The translations under genes and the position numbers were made by a program. From NCBI GenBank assembly GCA_034440115.1, contig JAWXBM010000017.1, positions 1 through 8,702 of the forward strand: 8,702 nucleotides of DNA, read 5' to 3'. This DNA is from JAWXBM01 sp034440115 (lineage in GTDB: Bacteria > Pseudomonadota > Gammaproteobacteria > Xanthomonadales > SZUA-36). Shown in pieces: positions 1 through 6,437 of the stretch. Under the pieces are notes generated by a model that was not told the origin of the DNA, made no database searches, and worked only from the letters and a program-made list of their open reading frames with translations. Within the stretch, counting starts at the first letter, position 1, and the number at the start of each line of letters is the position of its first letter.

Positions 1-51
1 AGGAAAACGAGTATAAGAGGTTGTTTCAGTAAAATTTTGTTCATAAACATG

Positions 52-74
52 CCCGCCTTGGTGCAATATGCGGG
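52..74 (-). terminator. Possible weak hairpin after tsaD
   Basis: Just past the tsaD stop codon, CCCGC (52-56) and GCGGG (70-74) can pair across a 13-nt loop. On the minus strand this would form a short GC stem followed by A/T-rich sequence, but there is no uninterrupted T run directly after it. It could help end tsaD transcription, but the stem is short and the call is weak. The rest of 1-51 shows nothing recognisable. Confidence 0.25.
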
Positions 75-1097
75 TTAAGTCTGGCCCAGTTGGGGTAACT
101 CATCCATGGGCCACCTTGGGCGAGCAAAAATCCGCTCTGGCTCCTGCTGGCCGGCCATCAGCCGGTAATAGCCTGCCAGGGCAATCATGGCGCCATTATC
201 GGTGCAGAATTCGATACGGGGACAGGCTACCGACCAGCCATGCTTTCGGCCAGAGCGATCTAAAGCCTCACGCAACGCCAGGTTGGCACCCACGCCGCCC
301 GCAATCACCAACTGTTTGCTGCGGGTTTGTTGCATAGCTCGTCGGCACTTGATTTCCAGCGTATCCACCACAGCCAGCTGGAAACCCGCAGCAATATCCT
401 CGCGGGCACCCGCTGCATCGGCATGCGCTTGCCACAGGTTGCGGGTATGGGTTTTCAGGCCGCTGAAACTGAAATCCAGACCGGGCCGGTCCGTCATCGG
501 CCGGGGAAAAGCGTATAAGTTGGCATCACCATCTTTAGCGTAACGCGACAAGGCGGGTCCGCCCGGATAGCCCAACCCCATCAGCTTGGCGGTTTTATCA
601 AAAGCCTCACCGGCGGCATCATCCAGGGTTTCACCCAACAGTCGGTACTGGCCGATAGCAGCCACTTCGATCAACATCGTATGACCACCAGAAACCAGCA
701 AGGCCACAAAGGGAAACTGCGGCGGATTGTCTTCCAGCAAGGGTGCCAGCAAGTGGCCTTCCATATGATGCACCCCTACGGCAGGAACACCCAGCGCAAA
801 GGCCAGTGAGCGCCCCAGTGACGCGCCCACCAACAAGGCGCCGATCAATCCAGGCCCTGCGGTATAAGCCACACCATCGATTTCAACTCTACTGCAGCCG
901 GCATCGTTCATGCACTGGTCCAGCAGCGGCAGCAGCTTGCGCACATGGTCGCGTGAGGCGATCTCTGGCACCACGCCTCCATATGCTGCATGTATATCGA
1001 CCTGCGAGAACAAGGCGTGCGACAGCAGGCCATGCTCGCCATCGTAAATGGCAACGCCGGTTTCGTCACAAGAAGTTTCAATGCCCAAAACGCGCAT
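75..1097 (-). CDS. tsaD: tRNA N6-adenosine threonylcarbamoyltransferase TsaD
   Basis: TsaD (formerly Gcp/YgjD) transfers the threonylcarbamoyl group from threonylcarbamoyl-AMP to A37 of tRNAs that read ANN codons, working in the cytoplasm with TsaB and TsaE. The 340-residue product has the Kae1/TsaD layout: an N-terminal ATPase-like motif with GIETSCDET at residues 5-13, ASRDH at 47-51, the metal-binding HHMEGH with H111 and H115, SGGHT at 136-140, a glycine-rich AGGVGAN at 266-272, and CTDNGAMIA at 298-306 with D300 as the third metal ligand. The E. coli protein is 337 aa. The frame stays open 59 codons further upstream, but that stretch has no family similarity and overlaps the opposite-strand remnant; MRVLGIETSCDET is the normal start, with a weak GGAT about 8 nt before it. 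The gene is divergent from rpsU, a common arrangement in gammaproteobacteria. Confidence 0.97.
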   Translation of the reverse strand: MRVLGIETSCDETGVAIYDGEHGLLSHALFSQVDIHAAYGGVVPEIASRDHVRKLLPLLDQCMNDAGCSRVEIDGVAYTAGPGLIGALLVGASLGRSLAFALGVPAVGVHHMEGHLLAPLLEDNPPQFPFVALLVSGGHTMLIEVAAIGQYRLLGETLDDAAGEAFDKTAKLMGLGYPGGPALSRYAKDGDANLYAFPRPMTDRPGLDFSFSGLKTHTRNLWQAHADAAGAREDIAAGFQLAVVDTLEIKCRRAMQQTRSKQLVIAGGVGANLALREALDRSGRKHGWSVACPRIEFCTDNGAMIALAGYYRLMAGQQEPERIFARPRWPMDELPQLGQT

Positions 1098-1132
1098 GCG
1101 AGATAATCCGAATCTGCTAACAACAGGCGCGC

Positions 1133-1138
1133 AGTATA
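1133..1138 (-). promoter_or_regulatory. Candidate -10 of the tsaD promoter
   Basis: On the minus strand this reads TATACT, close to the sigma70 -10 consensus and about 35 nt upstream of the tsaD start codon. No convincing -35 is seen at the usual distance; a run of T (the A-run at 1147-1155 on the plus strand) lies upstream instead. Low confidence. Confidence 0.3.
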
Positions 1139-1144
1139 AAACGT

Positions 1145-1375
1145 ATGAAAAAAAAGGGCATCGTAGCTTCGGGTCATTCGGAAACTTCACGGGCGGATGC
1201 AGAAATCCTGCGTGCGGGTGGCAATGCCTATGCTGCAGTAATGGCAGCCTCGTGTGCTGCAATGGCTGCAGCACAATCTGTTTTTTTGGCGGGGTTCACG
1301 CCGTTCAGTTTCACCCTGACGGCGGGTTTCCGGAGCGGGGACTCAAGCCGGGATGGTGCCGTAGTTATCGCGTAG
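1145..1375 (+). pseudogene. Remnant of gamma-glutamyltransferase N-terminus
   Basis: An open frame of 76 codons begins MKKKGIVASGHSETS and continues with AEILRAGGNAYAA. This matches the N-terminal signature of the gamma-glutamyltransferase family (typically GMVASxHPLAxxAGxEIL..GGNAxDAAVAA). Similarity fades after about residue 35, the expected GGGGF segment is absent, and a stop follows at 1373-1375. Full-length family members are above 500 aa, so only a leading scrap remains; the rest has been deleted, and rpsU follows about 120 bp later. The key aspartate of GGNAxDAA is also changed (GGNAYAAVMAA). I infer that an intact gene once sat divergently from tsaD. The alternative is chance similarity in a short frame, but the match over more than 25 residues makes that less likely. 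Confidence 0.6.
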
Positions 1376-1397
1376 TAATGGTTTAGTAATGGTTTAG
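1373..1397 (+). repeat. Short tandem repeat, 11-bp unit
   Basis: The 11-bp unit TAGTAATGGTT occurs twice in perfect tandem (from 1373 and 1384) and is followed by a further TAG. It covers the stop codon of the gamma-glutamyltransferase remnant and lies just before the rpsU promoter. It is probably a slippage product; no function is evident. Confidence 0.7.
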
Positions 1398-1410
1398 GGG
1401 TTCCTTGGGA

Positions 1411-1440
1411 TTGCATAGGGCTTGTAAGCCTTGTTAGAAT
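1411..1440 (+). promoter_or_regulatory. Putative sigma70 promoter of the rpsU operon
   Basis: TTGCAT (1411-1416) and TAGAAT (1435-1440) are separated by 18 bp and resemble -35 and -10 boxes. Transcription would begin around 1447, giving a leader of about 50 nt before rpsU. This fits the expected main promoter of the rpsU-yqeY-dnaG-rpoD operon. It was identified by eye from consensus similarity only. Confidence 0.5.
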
Positions 1441-1460
1441 AGTCGGCTACGTTCTGAGCA

Positions 1461-1474
1461 GCTCAATTTTGAGC
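1461..1474 (+). promoter_or_regulatory. Leader hairpin next to the rpsU Shine-Dalgarno
   Basis: GCTCAA and TTGAGC are perfectly complementary around TT, so a 5-bp stem with a 4-nt loop can form in the mRNA leader. It ends four bases before the purine-rich AAGGAAAG (1478-1485), the probable ribosome binding site of rpsU. The position suggests an influence on translation initiation or mRNA processing, but this is inference. Confidence 0.35.
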
Positions 1475-1495
1475 ACCAAGGAAAGAGTAAAGTCA

Positions 1496-1711
1496 ATGCC
1501 AAGTGTGAAAATTCGGGAAAATGAACCCTTTGAATACGCGCTGCGCCGTTTCAAGCGCTCCTGCGAAAAGGCAGGTGTGCTGGCTGAAACCCGCCGTCGC
1601 GAATTCTATGAGAAACCGACTCAGGAGCGTAAGCGCAAAGCAGCGGCTGCTGTGAAGCGTAATCTGCGCCGTATGTCACGGGACGCCGTTCGGCGTACTC
1701 GCCTCTACTAA
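1496..1711 (+). CDS. rpsU: 30S ribosomal protein S21
   Basis: S21 is a small basic protein of the 30S subunit that lies near the anti-Shine-Dalgarno end of 16S rRNA and aids initiation on natural mRNAs. The 71-residue product starts MPSVKIRENEPFEYALRRFK and has the family's arginine/lysine-rich helices (RRREFYEKPTQERKRKAAAA, then KRNLRRMSRDAVRRTRLY), matching the usual 70-71 aa. The frame is open nine codons upstream from an ATG at 1469, but PSVKIRENEPF is the conserved N-terminus and AAGGAAAG sits upstream of 1496. It is the first gene of the macromolecular synthesis operon; the 205-bp gap before yqeY contains inverted repeats that may set its much higher expression relative to dnaG and rpoD. 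Confidence 0.98.
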   Translation: MPSVKIRENEPFEYALRRFKRSCEKAGVLAETRRREFYEKPTQERKRKAAAAVKRNLRRMSRDAVRRTRLY

Positions 1712-1716
1712 AGAGC

Positions 1717-1747
1717 GTTTTTCCGGGTTTTTCCGGCGTTTTTCCGG
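1717..1747 (+). repeat. Three near-tandem GTTTTTCCGG copies
   Basis: The 10-bp sequence GTTTTTCCGG occurs at 1717-1726, 1727-1736 and 1738-1747, the last after one extra C. It starts five bases after the rpsU stop. Each copy is a T5 run followed by CCGG. It could be slippage DNA, or T-rich sequence modulating transcription after rpsU; no strong stem precedes the T runs, so a classical terminator is not supported. Confidence 0.8.
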
Positions 1748-1760
1748 CACTCGTTTCTCT

Positions 1761-1773
1761 GGTTGGTCCAACC
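1761..1773 (+). repeat. Small inverted repeat after rpsU
   Basis: GGTTG and CAACC pair across a 3-nt loop (GTC), downstream of the GTTTTTCCGG repeats. There is no T tract after it, so it is not a standard intrinsic terminator. It may be an RNA processing or stability element between rpsU and yqeY. Confidence 0.35.
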
Positions 1774-1844
1774 GGGCTGGCCATGAGCAAGATTCGCTAA
1801 GGCCCGTTTTGAGCCCTGTCTGGACTCAAAGTGAGTTGCCATGC

Positions 1845-1876
1845 GCAATCTGGCCAGGTGCAAACACCCAGATTGC
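1845..1876 (+). promoter_or_regulatory. 9-bp inverted repeat in the rpsU-yqeY gap
   Basis: GCAATCTGG (1845-1853) is perfectly complementary to CCAGATTGC (1868-1876) across a 14-nt loop. A competing pairing, GTGCAA (1858-1863) with TTGCAC (1873-1878), shares part of the same right arm, so two mutually exclusive hairpins are possible. The element ends 40 bp before yqeY. It could be an attenuator, an RNase site or a protein-binding palindrome that separates rpsU expression from the downstream genes. No function is proven. Confidence 0.5.
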
Positions 1877-1916
1877 ACTAAACTGGATATGAATTCGCGC
1901 TGCAGGGGATAGTTGC

Positions 1917-2363
1917 ATGTCATTGAAAAACCAGATCCAGGAAGACGTCAAAACTGCCATGCGTGCGCGCGAAAAAGAGCGCCTGATGGTATTACGCCTG
2001 ATCACGGCCGCCATCAAACAACGTGAAGTGGATGAGCGGATCGAGCTGGATGACGAGCAAGTGCTGCTGGTGCTGGACAAAATGGTCAAGCAGCGCCGCG
2101 AATCTTTGGAGCAGTATGAGAAAGCAGCCCGTGAAGACCTGGCGGCACAAGAACGTTTTGAACTGGAGCTTATCCAGGCCTTCCTGCCGGAACCATTAAG
2201 CGAAACTGAACTGAACGACCTGATCAGGTCAGTCATTGCTGAATCGGGTGCCAGCAGCATTCGTGATATGGGCAAAGTGATGAACGCATTGCGTCCATCG
2301 GTACAAGGGCGGGCCGATATGAAGCTGGTAAGCCAGGCCGTCAAAAACCAACTCGGCGCCTGA
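1917..2363 (+). CDS. yqeY: GatB/YqeY domain-containing protein
   Basis: This 148-residue protein is a stand-alone member of the family related to the tail domain of the GatB amidotransferase subunit. In GatB that domain contacts tRNA, but the role of free YqeY is not well defined. Family features are visible: an N-terminal helix SLKNQIQEDVKTAMRAREKE, the LRLITAAIKQREVDER segment around residues 26-42, a helical middle (QRRESLEQYEKA), and a C-terminal part with FLPEPLSETEL and MGKVMNALRP...GRADMKLVSQAV. The length is typical (about 147-150 aa). AGGGGA at 1904-1909 gives a good ribosome binding site 7 nt before the ATG. Placement between rpsU and dnaG is common in Pseudomonas- and Xanthomonas-type operons, whereas E. 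coli lacks yqeY at this site. Confidence 0.95.
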   Translation: MSLKNQIQEDVKTAMRAREKERLMVLRLITAAIKQREVDERIELDDEQVLLVLDKMVKQRRESLEQYEKAAREDLAAQERFELELIQAFLPEPLSETELNDLIRSVIAESGASSIRDMGKVMNALRPSVQGRADMKLVSQAVKNQLGA

Positions 2364-2367
2364 GTAT

Positions 2368-2395
2368 GCCGGCCTGCTTGCAGCAAGACCCCGGC
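2368..2395 (+). repeat. Hairpin in the yqeY-dnaG gap
   Basis: GCCGG (2368-2372) and CCGGC (2391-2395) are complementary, and inside them CTTG (2377-2380) pairs with CAAG (2384-2387). Together these form an interrupted stem in the 67-nt gap. There is no T tract, so a stability or processing element is more likely than a terminator. Confidence 0.35.
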
Positions 2396-2430
2396 TTGCA
2401 ACAGCAACACTGTGCTGGCGGATTCGGCCC

Positions 2431-4170
2431 ATGGGCGGCCTGATCCCTGATTCTTTCATTGAGGAATTGCTGGGCCGCGCCGACATTGTTGAACTGATCG
2501 AACGGCACATTCCGCTGAAGCGCAATGGTCGCGAATTTCAGGCCTGTTGCCCCTTTCATGACGAAAAAACCGCTTCTTTTACGGTTAGTCCGCAAAAGCA
2601 GTTTTACCACTGCTTTGGTTGCGGTGCGCACGGTTCCGCCATCGGTTTTCTGATGAACTACGAGGGCCTGGAATTTGTTGATGCGGTAGAGGAGCTGGCG
2701 CGCCAGGCTGGTATGACGGTGCCACGCGATGCCACAGCGCCGCGCAAGCCCACCGATGGCTTGCTGGATATGATGGAAGCCGCTGCCAGGTGGTACCAGG
2801 AGCAACTCAAGGACAACGCTGAAGCCATTGCCTATCTGAAAACCCGCGGGCTTTCCGGCGAAATCGCCAAAGAATACGGCGTCGGTTTCGCGCCGGCTGG
2901 CTGGAATCACTTGATGGATGAATTGGGCGGTAACGCCGAGACACTGGCCCTGCTGCAGCGTGGCGGTATGCTCAGCGAGGGCAAAAGCGGTTCGTACGAT
3001 AAATTTCGCCATCGCATCATGTTCCCGATTCATGATCGACGCGGACGGGTCATCGCCTTTGGTGGCAGGGCTTTGGCCGATGATGGCCCTAAATACCTCA
3101 ATTCGCCTGAAACCGAGTTGTTCCACAAGGGCCGCGAGCTATATGGCCTGTACCTGGCGCGCAAGCAAAGCGGCCGATTGGATCGCATCATTGTGGTTGA
3201 AGGCTATATGGATGTAGTGGCTCTGGCTCAGTTTGGCTTTGGCAATACCGTGGCCACCTTGGGCACTGCCGTAACCGGCGATCAGGTGGATCAGGTATTT
3301 CGCGCCTCTGAAGAAGTGATCTATTGCTTTGATGGCGACCGGGCCGGGCGTCAGGCGGCCTGGAGAGCGGTTGAAGCCACCCTGCCGCGCCTGCGTGATG
3401 GTCGCCAGGCCCGGTTTCTGTTCCTGCCAGATGGGGAAGATCCGGACAGCATGGTGCGCAGCCTGGGTGAGGAAAAATTCGCCAATCTGCTGAAAGCTGC
3501 TCAGCCCCTGTCTGAGTTTTACTTCAAGCATTTTACTGAACAGGTAGATATGAACTCGCTGGACGGACGGTCCCGGCTGGTAGAGCTGGCCAGGCCCGCA
3601 TTGTTGAAAATTCCTGAGGGCGTATTTCACGATATGATGCTGCAACGCCTGGAAGAGTTGGCGCGACATAAGTTGGATGCAGCCCGCCCAACAAAACCCG
3701 TCAGAGCAACGACGCCTTCCCGCGGCATGCCGCCAGCGCAACAACGCACACCCATTCGCCTGGCCATGGCCCATTTGGTGCAGGATCCGGGCATGGTAAA
3801 GCATGTTCAGCCAGTGCCTTTCTTGCCCGAATGCGAGCTGCAAGGCATGGAAATTTTGCGCGAACTTATTGACTTCTGCGCCGACCGTCCCAATATGAGC
3901 ACGGCGCAGTTACTGGAACTTTGGCGTGATCATCCGGCGCAAATGCATTTGATGACATTGGCCACCTGGAGCTTGCAAGGGGAAGCAGAAAACCTGGCAC
4001 AGGAATTCAGGGATTCGCTTACCGGGCTTGAATTACAATGGACTGAGGTGTTGATAAGTAAAATATCACCCAGAACTACAGAACTGAGTCCAGAAGAATA
4101 TCAGCGCTGGGTAGCGCTGCAACAACAACGGCAGGAATTAATAAAGGCCCGGTCCGGTTTACTGCGGTAA
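2431..4170 (+). CDS. dnaG: DNA primase DnaG
   Basis: DnaG makes the short RNA primers for Okazaki fragments and is recruited to the fork by the DnaB helicase. The 579-residue product shows all three domains. The N-terminal CHC2 zinc domain has ligands C40, H43, C61 and C64 in CPFH and CFGC. The central RNA polymerase domain contains a TOPRIM fold with EGYMD at 257-261 (E257), FDGDRAG at 300-306 (D301, D303) and DGEDPDS at 334-340. The C-terminal helicase-binding region runs from about residue 430 after a proline/arginine-rich linker. E. coli DnaG is 581 aa. The start MGGLIPDSFIEELL matches the conserved N-terminus; GGAT at 2420-2423 is a weak ribosome binding site, consistent with the low level of primase usually made from this operon. 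Confidence 0.98.
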   Translation: MGGLIPDSFIEELLGRADIVELIERHIPLKRNGREFQACCPFHDEKTASFTVSPQKQFYHCFGCGAHGSAIGFLMNYEGLEFVDAVEELARQAGMTVPRDATAPRKPTDGLLDMMEAAARWYQEQLKDNAEAIAYLKTRGLSGEIAKEYGVGFAPAGWNHLMDELGGNAETLALLQRGGMLSEGKSGSYDKFRHRIMFPIHDRRGRVIAFGGRALADDGPKYLNSPETELFHKGRELYGLYLARKQSGRLDRIIVVEGYMDVVALAQFGFGNTVATLGTAVTGDQVDQVFRASEEVIYCFDGDRAGRQAAWRAVEATLPRLRDGRQARFLFLPDGEDPDSMVRSLGEEKFANLLKAAQPLSEFYFKHFTEQVDMNSLDGRSRLVELARPALLKIPEGVFHDMMLQRLEELARHKLDAARPTKPVRATTPSRGMPPAQQRTPIRLAMAHLVQDPGMVKHVQPVPFLPECELQGMEILRELIDFCADRPNMSTAQLLELWRDHPAQMHLMTLATWSLQGEAENLAQEFRDSLTGLELQWTEVLISKISPRTTELSPEEYQRWVALQQQRQELIKARSGLLR

Positions 4171-4186
4171 ACACCCGGAATTTTAA

Positions 4187-4201
4187 GCGGCATTTTGCCG
4201 C
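4187..4201 (+). repeat. Hairpin in the dnaG-rpoD gap
   Basis: GCGGCA (4187-4192) and TGCCGC (4196-4201) are complementary around TTT in the 53-nt gap. In E. coli the dnaG-rpoD junction is an mRNA processing site that lowers dnaG message relative to rpoD. This hairpin could play a similar part, but that is inferred from position only. No T run follows, so it is not a classical terminator. Confidence 0.45.
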
Positions 4202-4223
4202 ACAGCTTTCGCGACGATATCCA

Positions 4224-6119
4224 ATGACAACAGAACCCGTAGCAAATCCGAATCAGCAATCGCAATTGAAAGACCTGATCACACAAGGCAAGGAGCAAGG
4301 CTTTCTGACCTATGCCCAGGTCAATGACCACCTGCCTGATGATATCGTCGATCCGGAGCAAATCGAAGACATCGTCAATATGATCAATGACATGGGTATT
4401 CAGGTGCATGAAGAAGCACCGGACACCGATGACATCATCCTCAATGACGATGCGGCCGGCGACAACGACGATGACACAGCAGCCGAAGAAGCAGCCGCGG
4501 CATTAGCCGCAGTTGAAACCGAAATCGGACGGACTACCGACCCAGTGCGTATGTACATGCGCGAAATGGGTACCGTAGAGCTGTTGACTCGTGAAGGCGA
4601 AATCGTCATCGCCAAGCGCATTGAAGATGGCTTGTTGCAGGTGCATCAAGCACTGTCACGTTTTCCGGGCTCCATCGAAACCCTGCTTAATGAGTACATG
4701 CTGTATGCCGAAGGCAGTCAGCGTTTGACCGAAGTGATGCTTGATTTCATCGATCCGGAAGAACTGGCCAAGCAGGAAATTCCCCCGCCAGCCAAGCCTC
4801 CCAAGACCAAAGCTGATGACGAGGACGACGGCGCAGAAAGCGACGGCGACGACGATGACGATGAAGATGATGACTCTGAGGAAGAAGAAGCAGCAGCTTC
4901 AACCGGGCCGGATCTGGAGGAAGTAGCCCACCGTTTTGACGAGCTGGGTACGCTACACAAGAAGTATCTGGGGCTTCACGCCAAGCACGGCTCGAGTCAC
5001 AAGAGCGTTATGAAAATCCGCGAAGACATGGCGCTGATTTTTCTGACCATCAAGTTCCCGGCGCGGATGGTGGATCACCTGATCGATCGTCTGCGCTATA
5101 CCGTTTCGCAAGCGCGTGACCTGGAGCGGATGATTCTGCAAATGGCCGTGGTGCAGGCGCGTATGCCCAAGATGACCTTCCTCAAGAGTTTCGCCGAGAA
5201 CGAAGCCAATCCCAAATGGTTGACGCCGATGTTGCGCGGCAAGCAGAAATGGGTGGCGGCTTTGAAGGAATATGCTCCGGAGATCAAGACCGTTCAGGAC
5301 AAGCTGGCGCGTATCGAAAACGAATCGCGCCTGACGATTGCTGAGCTGAAAGACATCAATCGCCAGATGTCGATTGGTGAAGCCAAGTCACGCCGCGCCA
5401 AGAAGGAAATGGTTGAAGCCAACTTGCGTCTGGTGATCTCGATTGCCAAGAAATACACCAACCGCGGATTGCAGTTCCTCGACCTGATCCAGGAAGGCAA
5501 TATCGGCCTGATGAAGGCGGTGGACAAATTCGAATACCGGCGCGGTTACAAATTCTCGACCTATGCCACCTGGTGGATACGCCAGGCCATCACGCGGTCG
5601 ATTGCCGACCAGGCCCGTACCATCCGTATTCCGGTGCACATGATCGAAACCATCAACAAGCTGAACCGCATTTCGCGGCAGATGCTGCAGGAGATGGGTC
5701 GTGAGCCATTGCCGGAAGAACTGGCCGAGCGCATGGAAATGCCCGAGGACAAGGTGCGCAAGGTGCTGAAAATCGCCAAAGAGCCGATTTCCATGGAAAC
5801 ACCGATTGGCGACGATGAAGATTCGCACCTGGGTGATTTCATCGAAGACGCCAATATTTCTTCGCCGGTGGATTCGGCTACAGGTTCCGGCCTGACCGGT
5901 ACCGTGCAGGAAGTGCTGTCGGGCCTGACGCCACGCGAAGCCAAAGTGCTGCGTATGCGTTTTGGTATCGACATGAACACCGACCACACACTTGAAGAAG
6001 TAGGCAAGCAGTTCGATGTAACCCGCGAACGCATTCGCCAGATCGAAGCCAAGGCCTTGCGCAAGCTGCGCCATCCGACCCGTTCGGAGCAGTTGCGCAG
6101 TTTCCTCGATCTGGACTAA
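4224..6119 (+). CDS. rpoD: RNA polymerase sigma factor RpoD (sigma70)
   Basis: This is the primary sigma factor, directing core RNA polymerase to housekeeping promoters. The 631-residue protein has region 1.1 at about 1-80 (QQSQLKDLITQGKEQGFLTY), region 1.2 near 106-136 (DPVRMYMREMGTVELLTREG), and a non-conserved region with a strongly acidic tract at about 198-222. Regions 2.1-2.4 span about 385-470: NLRLVISIAKKYTNRGLQFL, then YKFSTYATWWIRQAITR for -10 recognition and melting. Region 3 lies at about 475-545. Region 4.2 is at about 588-615, with a helix-turn-helix LEEVGKQFDVTRERIRQIE that reads the -35 box, and the tail ends RSFLDLD. Length is close to E. coli RpoD (613 aa), the extra residues being mostly acidic insertion. 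No strong Shine-Dalgarno precedes the ATG. It is the last gene of the operon, followed 7 bp later by REP sequences. Confidence 0.98.
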   Translation: MTTEPVANPNQQSQLKDLITQGKEQGFLTYAQVNDHLPDDIVDPEQIEDIVNMINDMGIQVHEEAPDTDDIILNDDAAGDNDDDTAAEEAAAALAAVETEIGRTTDPVRMYMREMGTVELLTREGEIVIAKRIEDGLLQVHQALSRFPGSIETLLNEYMLYAEGSQRLTEVMLDFIDPEELAKQEIPPPAKPPKTKADDEDDGAESDGDDDDDEDDDSEEEEAAASTGPDLEEVAHRFDELGTLHKKYLGLHAKHGSSHKSVMKIREDMALIFLTIKFPARMVDHLIDRLRYTVSQARDLERMILQMAVVQARMPKMTFLKSFAENEANPKWLTPMLRGKQKWVAALKEYAPEIKTVQDKLARIENESRLTIAELKDINRQMSIGEAKSRRAKKEMVEANLRLVISIAKKYTNRGLQFLDLIQEGNIGLMKAVDKFEYRRGYKFSTYATWWIRQAITRSIADQARTIRIPVHMIETINKLNRISRQMLQEMGREPLPEELAERMEMPEDKVRKVLKIAKEPISMETPIGDDEDSHLGDFIEDANISSPVDSATGSGLTGTVQEVLSGLTPREAKVLRMRFGIDMNTDHTLEEVGKQFDVTRERIRQIEAKALRKLRHPTRSEQLRSFLDLD

Positions 6120-6126
6120 TTGTCGG

Positions 6127-6150
6127 TCGCGCGCAAGGCGGGCTTCTACA
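6127..6150 (-). repeat. REP-like element, copy 1 (inverted)
   Basis: Read on the minus strand, this 24-bp sequence begins TGTAGAAGCCCGCC and ends GCGCGCGA. It differs from the two plus-strand copies at three positions. It starts 7 bp after the rpoD stop and faces copy 2 across 14 nt, so the pair can fold as a 24-bp stem with three mismatches. Such facing REP pairs (BIME-like) often lie at the ends of transcripts, where they can stabilise mRNA or reduce read-through. Confidence 0.8.
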
Positions 6151-6159
6151 GGCTAAACA

Positions 6160-6188
6160 ATTGTTGTAGGAGCGCGCTTTGCGCGCGA
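6160..6188 (+). repeat. REP-like element, copy 2
   Basis: A 29-bp sequence beginning ATTGTTGTAGGAGCGCGC and ending GCGCGCGA, identical to copy 3. Its core GCGCGC-TTT-GCGCGC is self-complementary. The GTAGGAGC...GCGA framework is that of REP sequences widespread between genes in pseudomonads and xanthomonads, which are mobilised by REP-associated tyrosine transposases. Confidence 0.85.
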
Positions 6189-6211
6189 ACCTTGGTGCAG
6201 ACATTCCGCTG

Positions 6212-6240
6212 ATTGTTGTAGGAGCGCGCTTTGCGCGCGA
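6212..6240 (+). repeat. REP-like element, copy 3
   Basis: An exact 29-bp direct repeat of copy 2, offset by 52 bp, with an unrelated 23-bp spacer between the two. It has the same palindromic core and orientation. No RAYT transposase gene is present in the window, so movement would need one elsewhere in the genome. Confidence 0.85.
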
Positions 6241-6437
6241 TCATCGGCGATAGCCGCTCGCACGATCGTTCTCGTGCATCCCTGCACTCCACGATCTAAG
6301 TGCGTGGCCCAGGCCCGCTTCTCGGCCTGCGGCCTCACCTCCTCCCTGCACAAAATCGCCGGCCTTTTTCTTACCTGCTTTTCAGAAAATCAGCATTCTT
6401 CAGCGCAACGCTTGCATCCACACTATGGGTGCATTGT
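6241..6437. other. Gene-free stretch after the REP cluster
   Basis: No convincing coding frame is seen on either strand. It holds one inverted repeat, GCACGA (6260-6265) with TCGTGC (6272-6277), and a GC-rich part (6300-6365) that gives way to more A/T-rich sequence towards the toxin-antitoxin promoter. The GC-rich part could be further intergenic repeat DNA; I cannot confirm this without genome comparison. Confidence 0.4.

Noticed and set aside
68..1120. Several plus-strand open frames across this span (68-337, 187-543, 327-518, 743-1120)
   Set aside because: They lie wholly inside the strongly supported tsaD gene on the other strand, have no recognisable domains, and are antisense shadows.
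1098..1274. N-terminal extension of tsaD by 59 codons
   Set aside because: The extension has no similarity to the family, and MRVLGIETSCDET is the standard N-terminus; the extension would run through the tsaD promoter region.
2341..3843. Long minus-strand frames (2341-3126 and 3139-3843) opposite dnaG
   Set aside because: Both are antisense to a clear primase gene, with low-complexity or unrecognisable translations.
6120..6190. Intrinsic terminator after rpoD
   Set aside because: The stems are strong but come from REP repeats and no T tract follows, so they are reported as repeats rather than as a terminator.
5388..6204. Minus-strand frames of up to 228 codons opposite and after rpoD
   Set aside because: Shadow of conserved rpoD regions 2-4; no independent ribosome binding site or domain.
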